From Centroberyx gerrardi (taxonomy: Eukaryota; Chordata; Actinopteri; Beryciformes; Berycidae): a DNA stretch of 64,000 nucleotides. How positions within the stretch are numbered: the first letter of the stretch is position 1; each line of letters starts with the position of its first letter. The position numbers were made by a program, and so were the translations under genes. Shown here one piece after another: positions 12,114 through 22,123 of this stretch. The stretch covers positions 26,272,980 through 26,336,979 of the forward strand of contig NC_136010.1 of the NCBI RefSeq assembly GCF_048128805.1, given 5' to 3'. The notes under the pieces are model-generated. The model was given only the letters and a program-made list of their open reading frames with translations. It ran no database searches and was not told where the DNA came from.

Positions 12114-12409
12114 TGGTATATTAGGGTTCGACCGATATAGGTTTTTGATGGCTGATATTGATAATTAAAAAGGCCAATATTGTCCCCATATATGCTCTAA
12201 AAACAGTTTATGACTGTTTCTAAGCTGTTATTCACATAATATCTCTACAAAAGTCTATAAAGAATGTACAGGAATAGTTCTCAGCCAGAGACTGAACACA
12301 TCTCATGACTCACTTGAAGTAGGAGAAGATGATCAGACAGATGATCAGGGAGACGATGGACAGAACATGACCCACCATGGCCAGGTAGTATAGACTGAAG
12401 GCTAACTGC

Positions 12410-12446
<37 letters not shown>

Positions 12447-13532
12447 GAGAGAGAGAGGAAGAGAGAGAGAGAGTGGGAGAGAGAGGGGGGGAGACAGAGA
12501 AAGACAAAGAGGAAATGCTACATTAAGTATCAATTGCAATTGACAAATATTTTTAAAATACGAATGAACATTTTATACGTTGCTATTATAAAATTGCAAC
12601 TGATGTGTATAATACTTTGTAAAAGGATAATAAATTATTCAGAAAACATCAAATAAATGAGAAACTATTCATTCATTTCATTAAATATTGACAAAAGAAC
12701 AGCCACAGTTAAGCTTAATCCACACTGTCTGTAAAAGCAGCCCAAAGTGACAGGTTCAGTGTCAAGCTTAAAGATGTAACATGTGGGATAAAGTTAGTTG
12801 TGATAACACAGTCAGATGTGAGAAAAACAAACAGTAAGCTCAATAATCGGCTTCAGAGGTTAAAGTTCAAACAGTTTTAAGATTTTCCCTGCAAAACTGT
12901 GACAGAAATCTCCTGGTACAGTATACATGAACAACAGTGTTGTCATGATAGCAGAACATTGACTTCAGTACCATACCCCATATACCAGATACCATACTAC
13001 ATCATACACATACCACATATACTATACTACTTCTCTGGTGTTCATACCAGTTAAGAGCACATGAAGAAATAGCTGTATATGAGCATCGGTCCCGACTTCA
13101 TTTTTGTTAAGCTAGACTTTCAAAACATGAGGAACTGCTGACTATCAGATGTCAACATCCGTCTCCTTCTACCCATAAACCCTTGCGTTTTGGGGTGGAT
13201 ACAAAATATCAACATATCTCATACACAGTCCCTTCATTGCACTGTGTTTACCTTGAGCTTCTCTTTGGTGTAGGTCTGACACTGGGTGTAGTTAGACCAG
13301 ACTCTGTTGCTCTCTGGGTGGTGGAACCACTGGCCGTCAGGATTACACACTTTGGTAACTTTCTCTGTGGGGAGACCGAGGTACAATTTACAAAAACGTA
13401 TTATGGTTTGTTTGAGTCTACTGTACTCACTGTAGGTGCCAGATGGGTGGGGTTTGCTGCATATAGGACAATACAATGATCACTGGACTGTCCTACTGTG
13501 GTGGTGGTGGTGGTGGTGGTGGTGGTGGTGGT

Positions 13533-13574
<42 letters not shown>

Positions 13575-15223
13575 GCCTCACCAGCAGGGTCGAAGTCTTG
13601 AAAGTATTCGGGACACATCTGCATGACTGTCCCTGGAGCCGAATCCCCCCAACACAGCCAGCCATCCCACGTACGGTTACAGAAAGTACCTACAGGGGGC
13701 AGCAGTGCTTGAGCATTAGACTTGTAGATGGGTGTGTATGTGTGTGTATGTACAGTATGTTTGTGTAAAAAACGCATCACTTCATGTGCAGCAGAGGATT
13801 AGCAGAGCTACCAGACACTGGCTGTTTAGAACAGACAATGGAAAAGCTTTCATGAACTGGATATAGGTTGGATCACTTGTGGTGTAGAAATCAGATAGAG
13901 TGGAGAAAAATGGACATTTATTTATAAGAAAATGTTGTAGATTATCACTTTAAAATGGACTCGGATACATCAGCTTAAAATGAGGCTAAAATGAGCAAGA
14001 CACTGCTGTAACACAACAATATTAAAGATCCAGAACAATGATTTCAACACAATGAGCATCACCGTTTCAGTTTTTGATGGTTAGATGGTACAAAGCCTAT
14101 AGCACTGAGTGAGAGCCGAACCTTCCACTGCAGACAATGTTTCTATCTTTGAGGAACAAATATCCAGTGGAACTTCAGCACCCAGCAACAATGGAGGCAC
14201 AGACATTTTGGCTAGTTTGGCAAGTAGCTGGCTGGCTATCTGACAGACTATGTGACACCTGATTAACTATGCATACTGTTGACCAATCAGAGTATTCAAT
14301 AAAACCTCATCATTTACACCATGAAGTAGATTGGAATTCTAAATCTGTTTGAGTTTTTCAAAGGGTGTTAAGTCAAATTTCCACAATGCTGACAGTCATA
14401 ATAATTTGGGCAACTTTACATTAAAAGGTCCTTTGTTAAATAATACCATGACATTGAGGAATGCAATTCTCACTGCACTGGACCTTTAAATAAATGATCA
14501 AGAAAAAATGACACAATAATGTGTGTGACTATTCATTGCCCCCCTCCACTTTTAAAAACTGAATCGTGTACTCAGTGTCTACTGTATGTGTATCTATTGC
14601 AGGGGGCAGCATTTGCCATGTAATATGGCATTGTGGTACTCCTACTTTAATTATATGTAGTACTGTGGAGAGCTATGAATATGTAGGTAGAGACGGCACA
14701 AAAAAGACTGAACAAAGTCCCCTTTTGTCTGGCTGAGAATAATGATGGGGTTGCAATAGTATTATCATAAGTGAGAAGGTGTGTGAAATTTACAGGAACC
14801 ACAACAATCGTCATTCCCATTCTCTTTAATATACACCTCTAAAGCCTAGTGTATTGCATAACCAGTCAATGCAGAGAATATAACATCAATGTAATGAGTC
14901 TTGGAAACATAAAATAGGAAACTCTTTTGCATTTTTTAAGAAAGTCCCTGTCAGGACGAATCATGTAAATGATCCATTGAAATGAACACAAATGTCGTAA
15001 ACCGTGCGCACACACTGTCTCACCGCAGCTGTCCCGCTTGACTTCAAGCACAAAGCTTGTCAACAATAGACGGAAACCTGGCGGTGGCAGGTTGCACCGT
15101 GGCATGTTGGGAAGTGGAGCACAAAATAACATTTCAAAGGCAGTTATTTACTGAGCAGGAGAAACAGGCACCGGGACAGAGACAAAGAGCCAGCTTCCCT
15201 TCTTTCACCAGCGAAGGACTCGC

Positions 15224-15257
<34 letters not shown>

Positions 15258-15261
15258 GCTT

Positions 15262-15299
<38 letters not shown>

Positions 15300-15621
15300 T
15301 CTCTCTCTACCTGTTTTATGTATGTGTGTAATAGTGTTTTTTATACTGTAAGGGATGCAGTGTTTACTCACCTTTTCAGCCTGACATACATTTTTAGGAT
15401 GTAAACTCATAGTATGAATCAGAGTAAGTAGCATCAAATTGATGGAAGTTGTATGACAATCAGGTTTAAGGAAAAGAAGCCGAAACTGATATTTTTCTGA
15501 AAGAATAACTGATTTTGCTTCACGTTTGTGGTTGTTTACCTGATTCTGTTGTATATGGATTTAACCTTAAGTTGTTTTATGCCTATGATTAAAACTAATC
15601 TAAACTGGCCATTGCTGAGAA

Positions 15622-15659
<38 letters not shown>

Positions 15660-17455
15660 CACGCTACAGTTTCCTCACACACGGGAGGAAAGGGAAACTG
15701 TAGAGTTATGAATTCAATATCAGTGTTGAATTTCAATCTGATTCCATTTAGCTGCTGTCCCATCTGCGATGTTGCAATGTAATAAATGAAAATGAGCTAA
15801 AAGAACAGGCTGTGTCTGCTCTTAATCACTGCATGGACCTTTACTGACCTTTATTTTCACCATGTTAAAACAACTACAGCTCATTGACCCAATGCTTAAC
15901 CTTTTAAACACAGACAGTGATGTAGTGGAGGGTGAACCCAGCTAAACTCACTTTACCGCCTTTTTATTTGCAAAATAGTCTGATGTAAGAATTATGAGGA
16001 TAAGTTCTATTGAGGGGTGAAAGCATAAATTAAAGCTGTACTGCTATTATCAGGCTATTATCATCTGTTATCATTTTTCACTTATTTCATACTGCATATA
16101 CAGCATATATACCTTTTTTGGTGTGTTTTCATATTGTACATATTTCAGTTTTTTGTCTCATTATGATTTACTGCTGTTATTCTCCAATCCCTCATAATGC
16201 TGTAATTAATTTTCATTCCTATATATTTTCATGTTTTTCATTCTTACATTTCTACTTAACACGTGCTACTATTGTAATTGTCAATTGTGTTTTAATACCC
16301 CTCATTTGCTATATTCATATTTATACTCTATTTCTCTTTGCTCTACCCAGTGTCATCCTAAATTAAACACATTTAAGTGTTGAAAATGACACATTGTTTT
16401 TAAGAGTGTAATTTAAACTGAATTTTAGTAAAAAGTAAAACTAATCCAGGTGAAATAGGGCTTAAGAAGACCTTGCTGTAGTTGAATAATAAACACAAAC
16501 TTTAGCCTTATTTGTACAAGACTAGCATTATGTAGGGACCTCATGTAATTAATGAATTATCCCTCCAATAATTTATAAGATCAAGATTTTACAATATGTC
16601 ACTTCCTGATTGAGCAAAGCAAAATGGGAAGTTTGCGCTGAAAATGATTTCAAAACCTTCCTCTACAGATTCCAGGAAAGGAAAAATCGCTCGTCTAGCA
16701 GAAGAAGAAGAAAAAGAAATCCCGCCCTAAAAACAAATGACTGACTTCTCTCTATAGCTATTGCATGAAAGTGTCCTGACCTTCTTCTGTACGCGCCGGG
16801 TCGTGGATTATCTTCAGGTAGCACTCGAACTGGGCAGCCAGGATATGGAGTCGGGACCGTCCCAGCACGCTGGACATGTTGTCGCTGGACGCCTCCTTCT
16901 TCTGCTCCTCTATCGCCTCCTCTACAGCCACCATGGACCCCACATCCTCACACTGGGACACCTGGGTCGTGGAGTTATGCAGAAATTCATTTACATTAGT
17001 GCAAGTAGTCATAGGACACAGCAAGGAAGAAGAGGATATAACTAAGAATGGGGGTTAAATAAACACACTCAGCTGACATTTCAAACATTTGAGCATATCA
17101 AGTAGAAATGCATGAATTAGAATAAGCAAAAAAGTCTGGATTCCAGCATTAACAGGATGTGCAAAATAGCAGCAGTGGTATCAGAAGCAGCATAATTTAC
17201 TGAGACAGAAAGATGATGTGAAATATGTGCATTTTGAAAAGGTGGGGGGGGGGGGAATAATTTTTAAATCAATATACATGCATTATATAACATCAAAAGG
17301 AATATGAAAGTGTGGGAAAGACTGTGTGAAAGATTACTCCATATATACAGGGTACAGATACACACACACACACACTCACACTCACACACACACACACTCA
17401 CCTCAGCGCCCAGTGCCAGTACAACCAGCAGTGAGATTGCTAGGGTCCTCCACAT
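5552..17455 (-). CDS. calcrl: calcitonin receptor-like (CLR/CTR family) class B1 GPCR, complete coding region in 12 exons
   Basis: Minus-strand gene with coding exons 17455-17402, 16961-16781, 13689-13582, 13364-13252, 12405-12314, 12076-11950, 11778-11625, 9524-9464, 8807-8741, 7734-7516, 7101-7060 and 5842-5552. These sum to 1509 nt (502 residues plus stop) with matching phases and GT-AG sites throughout. Order: signal peptide, extracellular hormone-binding domain with the family Cys set and the [11 protein letters not shown] and [10 protein letters not shown] motifs, seven membrane helices (TM3 [16 protein letters not shown]6 PLLG..F, TM7 HFQGLL), helix 8 and a 96-residue tail. In this family the receptor couples mainly to Gs, and CLR needs RAMP partners to bind CGRP or adrenomedullin. 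The ectodomain resembles CLR more, whereas TM6 (PLLGAQF) and helix 8 (KWAQLKIAW) resemble the calcitonin receptor, so the exact teleost paralogue (calcrl a, b or 2) is uncertain. A splice acceptor just before the ATG implies at least one upstream non-coding exon. Confidence 0.9.
5908..6170. repeat. dispersed teleost repeat, copy A
   Basis: Intronic. It aligns along its length with 26990-27210 (phrases 'atggtctgaatgctgtttcagagg', 'gggaaaacactgaatgct', 'tcaaaaacccatatc'), so the two are copies of one interspersed family. The rest of this intron (5843-7059) holds no exon-like sequence that I recognise. Confidence 0.6.
7060..7101 (-). CDS. calcrl: calcrl-like exon 11, TM7 micro-exon
   Basis: 42 nt encoding exactly [14 protein letters not shown], the 14-residue TM7 exon conserved in class B1 receptors. 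Acceptor TTTGCAG, donor GTAGG. Confidence 0.93.
7516..7734 (-). CDS. calcrl: calcrl-like exon 10, TM5, ICL3, TM6, ECL3, start of TM7
   Basis: 219 nt (73 codons, phase 0 both sides). Encodes [20 protein letters not shown], the TM6 segment [20 protein letters not shown] and [15 protein letters not shown]3/TM6 is the G-protein-coupling region. Confidence 0.95.
7880..8110. repeat. dispersed teleost repeat with ~130-bp internal periodicity, copy A
   Basis: Recurring phrases 'gcgctataatt', 'gaaaggccataa', 'gatgaaacttagaaggatgatg' and 'actgattggcc' also appear, several times each, at 47800-48170 in an itch intron. Same family in both genes. Confidence 0.6.
8516..8725 (+). mobile_element. tRNA-derived SINE
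   Basis: Begins with a tRNA-like head carrying an A-box-like TGGCCTAGTGG. The body 'tgctgaagtgtccatgagcaagacactgaa' and the tail 'gatcaataaagtatgac' are a pattern I recognise from common teleost SINEs. The B box is degraded, so it is probably inactive. Confidence 0.65.
8741..8807 (-). CDS. calcrl: calcrl-like exon 9, ECL2 to TM5
   Basis: 67 nt encoding [20 protein letters not shown] and LLV, including the ECL2 Cys-Trp pair that is disulfide-linked to TM3. A (GT)n run lies seven nt upstream of the acceptor. Confidence 0.93.
8814..8843. repeat. (CA)n microsatellite beside exon 9 acceptor
   Basis: A pure CA run on the plus strand, reading as (GT)n in the receptor transcript just upstream of the acceptor at 8807. 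Confidence 0.95.
9464..9524 (-). CDS. calcrl: calcrl-like exon 8, TM4 to ECL2
   Basis: 61 nt encoding [20 protein letters not shown]. Joins upstream as GW-G-FP and downstream as DK-CW, matching the family exon pattern. Confidence 0.9.
9760..10090 (+). repeat. interspersed repeat, inverted partner of 17820-18160
   Basis: Long near-identical stretches, for example 'gtgacacagtaaactgtctt', 'cagctcagttaacctgaaca' and 'ttagctagctaactagccag', occur in reverse complement at 17820-18160. This copy sits in the intron between exons 7 and 8 (9525-11624), the rest of which shows no gene signal. Confidence 0.7.
11625..11778 (-). CDS. calcrl: calcrl-like exon 7, ECL1, TM3, ICL2, start of TM4
   Basis: 154 nt encoding [12 protein letters not shown] (with the conserved TM3 Cys), [17 protein letters not shown] and WYYVLGWG. 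Residue 242 is Ser where class B receptors nearly always have Asn, seven residues before the conserved Glu. Confidence 0.94.
11950..12076 (-). CDS. calcrl: calcrl-like exon 6, ICL1 and TM2
   Basis: 127 nt encoding [18 protein letters not shown] and TM2. The acceptor's pyrimidine tract is entirely a (CT)n microsatellite. Residue 210 at the outer end of TM2 is Trp (codon 11997-11995), where human CLR and CTR have His. Confidence 0.93.
12079..12106. repeat. (GA)n microsatellite forming the exon 6 polypyrimidine tract
   Basis: In the minus-strand transcript this is (CT)n ending CTCAG at the acceptor. Confidence 0.95.
12122..12200. repeat. fragment of the copy A/B dispersed repeat, opposite orientation
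   Basis: 'agggttcgaccgatataggtttttgatgg' is the reverse complement of the 'aaacccatatc' end of the repeats at 5908-6170 and 26990-27210. Confidence 0.45.
12314..12405 (-). CDS. calcrl: calcrl-like exon 5, TM1
   Basis: 92 nt encoding the first membrane helix, [20 protein letters not shown] and onward. The acceptor is CTGCAG preceded by a (CT)n microsatellite, and the donor is GTGAGT. Confidence 0.93.
12411..12500. repeat. (GA)n microsatellite beside exon 5 acceptor
   Basis: Imperfect GA repeat with GGGG interruptions. It forms the pyrimidine tract of the TM1 exon acceptor in the transcript. Confidence 0.95.
13252..13364 (-). CDS. calcrl: calcrl-like exon 4, end of hormone-binding domain
   Basis: 113 nt encoding [20 protein letters not shown] then WSNYTQC. 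It carries conserved cysteines 5 and 6 and an NYT glycosylation sequon. It ends phase 0 at donor GTAAAC. Confidence 0.93.
13500..13572. repeat. compound (TGG)n(TG)n microsatellite beside exon 3 donor
   Basis: About eleven TGG units run into about nineteen TG units. In the transcript this is (CA)n(CCA)n starting about 10 nt into the intron. Confidence 0.95.
13582..13689 (-). CDS. calcrl: calcrl-like exon 3, core of hormone-binding domain
   Basis: 108 nt encoding [14 protein letters not shown] and [13 protein letters not shown]. It contains conserved ectodomain cysteines 2 to 4 and an N-glycosylation sequon (NRT). Donor GTGAGG, with a long (CA)n/(CCA)n tract about 10 nt into the intron. Confidence 0.93.
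15229..15308. repeat. (CT)n microsatellite
   Basis: Two CT blocks separated by 'atcgcttgctcg'. Confidence 0.95.
15530..15990 (+). repeat. interspersed repeat, inverted partner of 29340-29720
   Basis: Shares with the reverse complement of 29340-29720 long runs such as 'gaacaggctgtgtctgctct', 'aatcactgcatggacctt' and 'cagacagtgatgtagtggag'. A (CA)n expansion sits inside this copy at 15623-15652. Confidence 0.75.
16781..16961 (-). CDS. calcrl: calcrl-like exon 2, ectodomain N-terminal helix
   Basis: 181 nt, phase 0 to phase 1. Encodes a Gln/Glu/Lys-rich helix and [10 protein letters not shown], the counterpart of the family's AQYECYQKI around the first conserved Cys. It ends at donor GTCAGG. 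The acceptor choice (16961) is the least certain boundary, because an AG three codons further in would also keep frame. Confidence 0.75.
17362..17400. repeat. (CA)n/(CT) microsatellite beside exon 1 donor
   Basis: Begins at the donor of the signal-peptide exon in the minus-strand transcript. Confidence 0.9.
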
Positions 17456-17459
17456 GTTT
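17402..17459 (-). CDS. calcrl: calcrl-like exon with start codon and signal peptide
   Basis: The ATG is at 17455-17453, four bases after the acceptor (exon begins 17459). It encodes an 18-residue hydrophobic leader, [18 protein letters not shown], ending in phase 0 at donor GTGAGT (17401). A (GT)n-type run starts directly after the donor. This start is chosen because the leader is a good signal peptide and the exon joins in frame to the ectodomain. Confidence 0.8.
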
Positions 17460-17596
17460 CTACAGGGAAACAAAGAATTACTGTAATAAACACCATGCTT
17501 ATACTGGCACAAGGACAGTAAAATAAAGTAGCCTACTACAGTAGTTGTATACAGATTGGATCACAAATGACTACATGACTGAGTAGTGGTGATGCA

Positions 17597-18421
17597 TTCC
17601 AACACTGTATTTTTCAAAGTGGGCTCTGGCCACCCAGGGGTCCTTGGTGAGGTCCAATAGGGTCCCCCAACAAAGGGCTGTCAGGTGCCGTAACACACCC
17701 TCTGGCGGCCATATTGGAGGTCTTAGGCAACATAAGGCGTAGACGTATCAACAGAATTGAATAGACATGGTTAAATTCTGTGTTTTGATAATTTCATCAC
17801 TGATACTGACTGATTGCGTTTGTCAGCTTGTTAGCTAGCTAACCATAGTATCTGGCCAGCTTGTTGTACACATCTGATAGGCAAACTAGCTAACATATCT
17901 AGTAGAAGCTAGTGTTAGCAGTGGCTGGTAGTTGCATGTTAACATTATGGTTGTTTCGCTAAATGAGCCTGCTGGCTAGTTAGCTAGCTAACAATTTGTT
18001 CAGGTTAACTGAGCTGACTCTTCTCAAGCTACAACTCAGAGTGTTTTGGAGTAGAGACTAGAGCTAAAGACAAGACAGTTTACTGTGTCACAGTAACTAC
18101 ATTTGGAAACAAATCCACCTTATCACACTCACTTTTACTTAGAACAGTACTGAATGGATCTACAGCCACACAAGCTTTCAGCTAGCTCTCTTTTTTTCCA
18201 GCCTGGTAATTGTTATAGATTTAGGCATAATTTCTCTAATGGACCTCCTATTATTTCACTACCTAACAGTGTATAGTTATACAATTCAGAACTAAATCAG
18301 CAACAACAAAAATCTTCCCATATGGGTTCCTGGGACAAAATCAAATGGAGGTCCGTGTCCTAATGTGTGTCTATTTTGGAGGTCCATGACATGAAAACAT
18401 CGGCCAACCCCTGTTCTAACA
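17597..18421. mobile_element. hAT-like non-autonomous element with 8-bp target duplication
   Basis: The element is 17605-18413. Its left end CTGTATTTTTCAAAGTGGG and its right end ...GGCCAACCCCTG are hAT-like termini. It is flanked by TTCCAACA (17597-17604) and TTCTAACA (18414-18421), a 7/8-matching 8-bp duplication of the length typical of hAT. It includes the repeat block 17820-18160, which has an inverted copy at 9760-10090. No transposase frame is present. Confidence 0.6.
17820..18160 (-). repeat. interspersed repeat, inverted partner of 9760-10090
   Basis: See the partner copy. Near-identical in reverse complement over about 330 bp, with small indels. Confidence 0.7.
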
Positions 18422-18497
18422 CATTATGACACTGTTTTGAGGGCATCCATTCAAATGTGTGTGCGTCCATGCCTGTGTGCCTGTGTGCCTGTGTGTT

Positions 18498-18535
<38 letters not shown>

Positions 18536-19901
18536 CATGTATGTGTGTTTTCTCAGCTATCAGGACAGGAAGTTCCCGCTCCAGCAGGGTCGCAGCACCA
18601 CAGTCAGTCCTCTCCACTCAGGGTCAGAGACACAGATGAGTGTTTATTATTATTTTAAGGGAGAGAGGGGGCAGCCCATTCCCCTCGATGCTTTCTCTTT
18701 AATGAGGGATGCACAGTGAAGAGTGCACATAAGAGAGAAGGCAATGGCAGAATTCAATCTCGAACAACAAAAGGCTTTACATGGCACAAAAAAGAGAGAA
18801 AGATGTGCTTTATTGATCCTTGAGGGAGGAAATTGATTCCAGCAAAAGAACTATTGAAGAACCTTTTCATAGTGTATATAGGTGTGTATAGGGTCAACAG
18901 GTCTTGGCCACCACAGCATCTCTGGACACCGCTCTGTGTTTTTTAATAATCACACTATTTCACTTTTTTTGTAAAAGCATTTTGTGCTGATGTGAAAAAG
19001 TGTGTCACATGATACGCTCTTTTCAGACGTTTTTCTGTGTTATTTTTGTGATTTGATTTTCTTTAACTTTTCTATCATTTATTGTTAGGTTTATTGTCTC
19101 TCCTTCATTCTTTTAATATTGTTTTATTGTTGTAAAGTGTAATGAGACACGCTGGTGTGATATTGCGCTTTAACTAAACTTGACACTTTTCAGCTGATGA
19201 TGACCTGAGAAATGTTTTGTAGAACTGAAACTCCAAGCTGCAAAGCTGATGCTTCCCCAAAAGTTTGACATATGTATATGTGGAAATTCAGCACAAGGAG
19301 AAAAAGCTGCATCATTTGTACAAACTCAGCAAACCTAGGATTTGCATCTACAGCAACATTAACAAAATCTTCCTCCCTGAAACATCAATAATTATCATTT
19401 TTTGCTATACTGCATGTTAAAAATGCTGCGCAGAAAGAGATCACTATCAAACTTTACTACCTTGAGGCCCACGCGTTCAGATACTTGCACTACAAGCAGT
19501 GTTATCTGTTGCTGTGTGATTTATTTAATGTTGACTCTAGCTGCACATTACATGCTGACTGGTCCACCGCTGTGGTCTGGACTACATGACAAGACTGCCT
19601 CAAGTCCTGCAGAGCTACCAGTGGGTGGCTCACAATTTATCTCTCATCTTAAAGTGTAGATCGGTAGCCTGTCTGGAAGTTGAAAGAAAGCATTTCTAGT
19701 TGAAATTCCTGCAGAGAGGCTCTTCTTTGAGGCTGGAATAATGAAAACATTTTCACAGCAAAACATGAGTCTAAGGGAAAGAGAGATGGAGGAATAAAGG
19801 AGAGAGAAACGTGGGGAATGCTGCGCTTCAGTGGTTTGGGGAAATAGCCTCTAAAAATGTATGATGGACCATTCCTCATTCTTTGTCTGTGTTCTTCCTT
19901 C

Positions 19902-19935
<34 letters not shown>

Positions 19936-20077
19936 CTCCATGTTGTTGTGATTACTACTGGTCACCTATAGAAGTCATAGATTACTTAACGCTCCTTGGA
20001 GTTACAAAAGCTCTTTTAAAAGAAGCAAGAACAAGTGTCAGAGTACATTTTTCAGGTCAATGGGAGTGTTGTCTTTG

Positions 20078-20137
<60 letters not shown>

Positions 20138-21334
20138 TGCATACATGACACTAGAAGTCTAGCGCCAAAAGTTGCACCATGAGTCACATTGCATACCTGG
20201 CACGGAGACAGATTGCTGAGCCGCGGTCATATCTGTCTGTTGTCTTAACTTTATGGGAGCACAAGCCGCACCAGCTCATAAATCACCACACACACTCTGC
20301 TCTGCCATGCTATCACACACACAACTCCATAATGCCTCCTTCGCTGTAATCGAGAAATGATTTCTTCCAGTGAAAGCCGACACACCCTGGCGACCAAACA
20401 CTGATCCACATACACTAAAAAAAGCTAGAAGAATGAAGGAGTATACTCTGCCCTCTTCCTTTCCATGAATGGCCTGAAAAGTAGACTAGATGAATGTGTA
20501 CGCTTGCGCATGGGAAGGCGAATGGTCTTTGACACATATCTGAATTTGCCATATCACACACGTTTGTGTATTTGTGTTCATTCAGTGTTTTACTAAAACC
20601 GAGCATCTTCAATTCGCTCATTAACTGTATTGCAAATGCTCAGATTATGGCATTCCTTTAACTAAACGACAAGATGAAAAGCATCAGTTCTCTCTCTTTA
20701 AGCCTCATTTGAATCAATCTCCAAGAGAACACAAGGACATAGGCTGATAAATACACTTGTCAACGTTGAGGGCAATTTGGAAGTTAGCATTCACTTTCAT
20801 TAGAAAAGCTAGAAAAACAGACACGAAGGCAAGCGAACGCTCACACACCCTGTCACTCACGCACACACACACACCCACAAACAAACATACTTGTATAATA
20901 CCCATGCAACAATGAAAGAATTCCCATCTGCTATGTACACACACATGCAAAGTATTGTTCACTATCAGGGGATCGCAAAGCCAAGGACACACAAACACCC
21001 ACTTTATAATACCTTGGCAGGGCTCACTGTGCACTATTGTCACCAGTGAACACAGTCTATAAACAATCCATGAACCGTCTGCAGCTCAGCTCCGTTTGCC
21101 TTTGTGTTCTGGCAACAATATGAACTGACGGCTGTCGCATTTCTCTCTCTCTTGTCTTTCTTTTGTTCACCTCCAGTTCTGTTTCATGTCAGGATTATTA
21201 ATTGAGGTAATTAAATGTGATAGAGAGCAGCAGACTCCTAAACCAAAAAGAGTGATTGCTGTAATTAAACAAAACAGCATATTCATATTCAGTGACACAC
21301 ACAAATGTAAAAACACACATATATGCATGCATCT

Positions 21335-21365
<31 letters not shown>

Positions 21366-21486
21366 AATCACAGCACCATCAAAAAGTCACCTCTTGCCAA
21401 ACGTTGTTATTGAGGTAATATTTCAACAAAAAACAGTTGTGCATGTGTTCTATGTGAATGTGGGTTTGTGGGAATGTGGGTTAGGG

Positions 21487-21539
<53 letters not shown>

Positions 21540-21940
21540 GCGTGTGTTTATGTGTGTCTGACCTGAGTTTAAACTCAATTTTTTCTCCATATTGAGGTGC
21601 GTGTGTGTGTGTGTGTGTGCGCAAAGTTATTTTTCTGTTAGACATTCTCTCCCGCAGGGGGACATGGAGGGAAGAGGAGTTTAAACACAGGTCAGGCACA
21701 CACACACACACACTATTGCCCTTTTTCTCTTTTTTCTTGTTCTCTGGTTTTACTCTCTTTGTCATTCTTTGCCAATCTCTTCCTCTCTTTGTCTCCTGTG
21801 GTTTTTTTCTTCCTACATTGTCACCTGTCAACATCCATCTCATTCACTCTGTGTTTCTTGTTGAGCCTGTGGGTCACAAACCCTTCACAACCCCTCTGGC
21901 TTTGATTACTGTAAAGCAGTAAACAACATTTTTGGGAGAT
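18422..21940. other. non-coding stretch 5' of the receptor coding region
   Basis: Microsatellites at 18500-18534 (GT), 19900-19937 (TTTC), 20071-20135 (TC then AC), 21335-21361 (CA), 21490-21551 (GT) and 21600-21620 (GT). At 18800-18850 there is a reverse-oriented 'tttattgatcc' repeat tail. No gene was recognised. The short open frames are microsatellite translations or lack splice context. Confidence 0.5.
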
Positions 21941-22123
21941 TGTCCTGATGGTCAACCAGTTAAATGATGAGAACATAGACGCCAAAATCATCCATGTGTA
22001 GATAATTTGCTCCAGTGCTCCATGCTATCACTTTAGCGTACACTATGTTGAGTGATAGTAGGCTACATGCATGTGGTAACACTTTATTTTCCGGGTCCGC
22101 AATTTCCTAATAATTGTTAATAC

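Larger units (their letters stand above)
13690..16780. other. intron 2 of the calcrl-like gene
   Basis: 3.1 kb. Contains a (CT)n tract at 15229-15308, a (CA)n run at 15623-15652 and the interspersed repeat at about 15530-15990. No further exon-like segment was recognised. Confidence 0.6.

Noticed and set aside
13436..13768. open frame with poly-Trp and Cys-Val repeats
   Set aside because: Translation of the (TGG)n(TG)n microsatellite.
19402..19659. 85-codon open frame upstream of the receptor
   Set aside because: Hydrophobic patch but no family resemblance, no splice context and no conserved start.
21474..21492. GGGTTAGGGTTAG telomere-like string
   Set aside because: Only about two units beside a GT microsatellite. 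Not an interstitial telomeric array.
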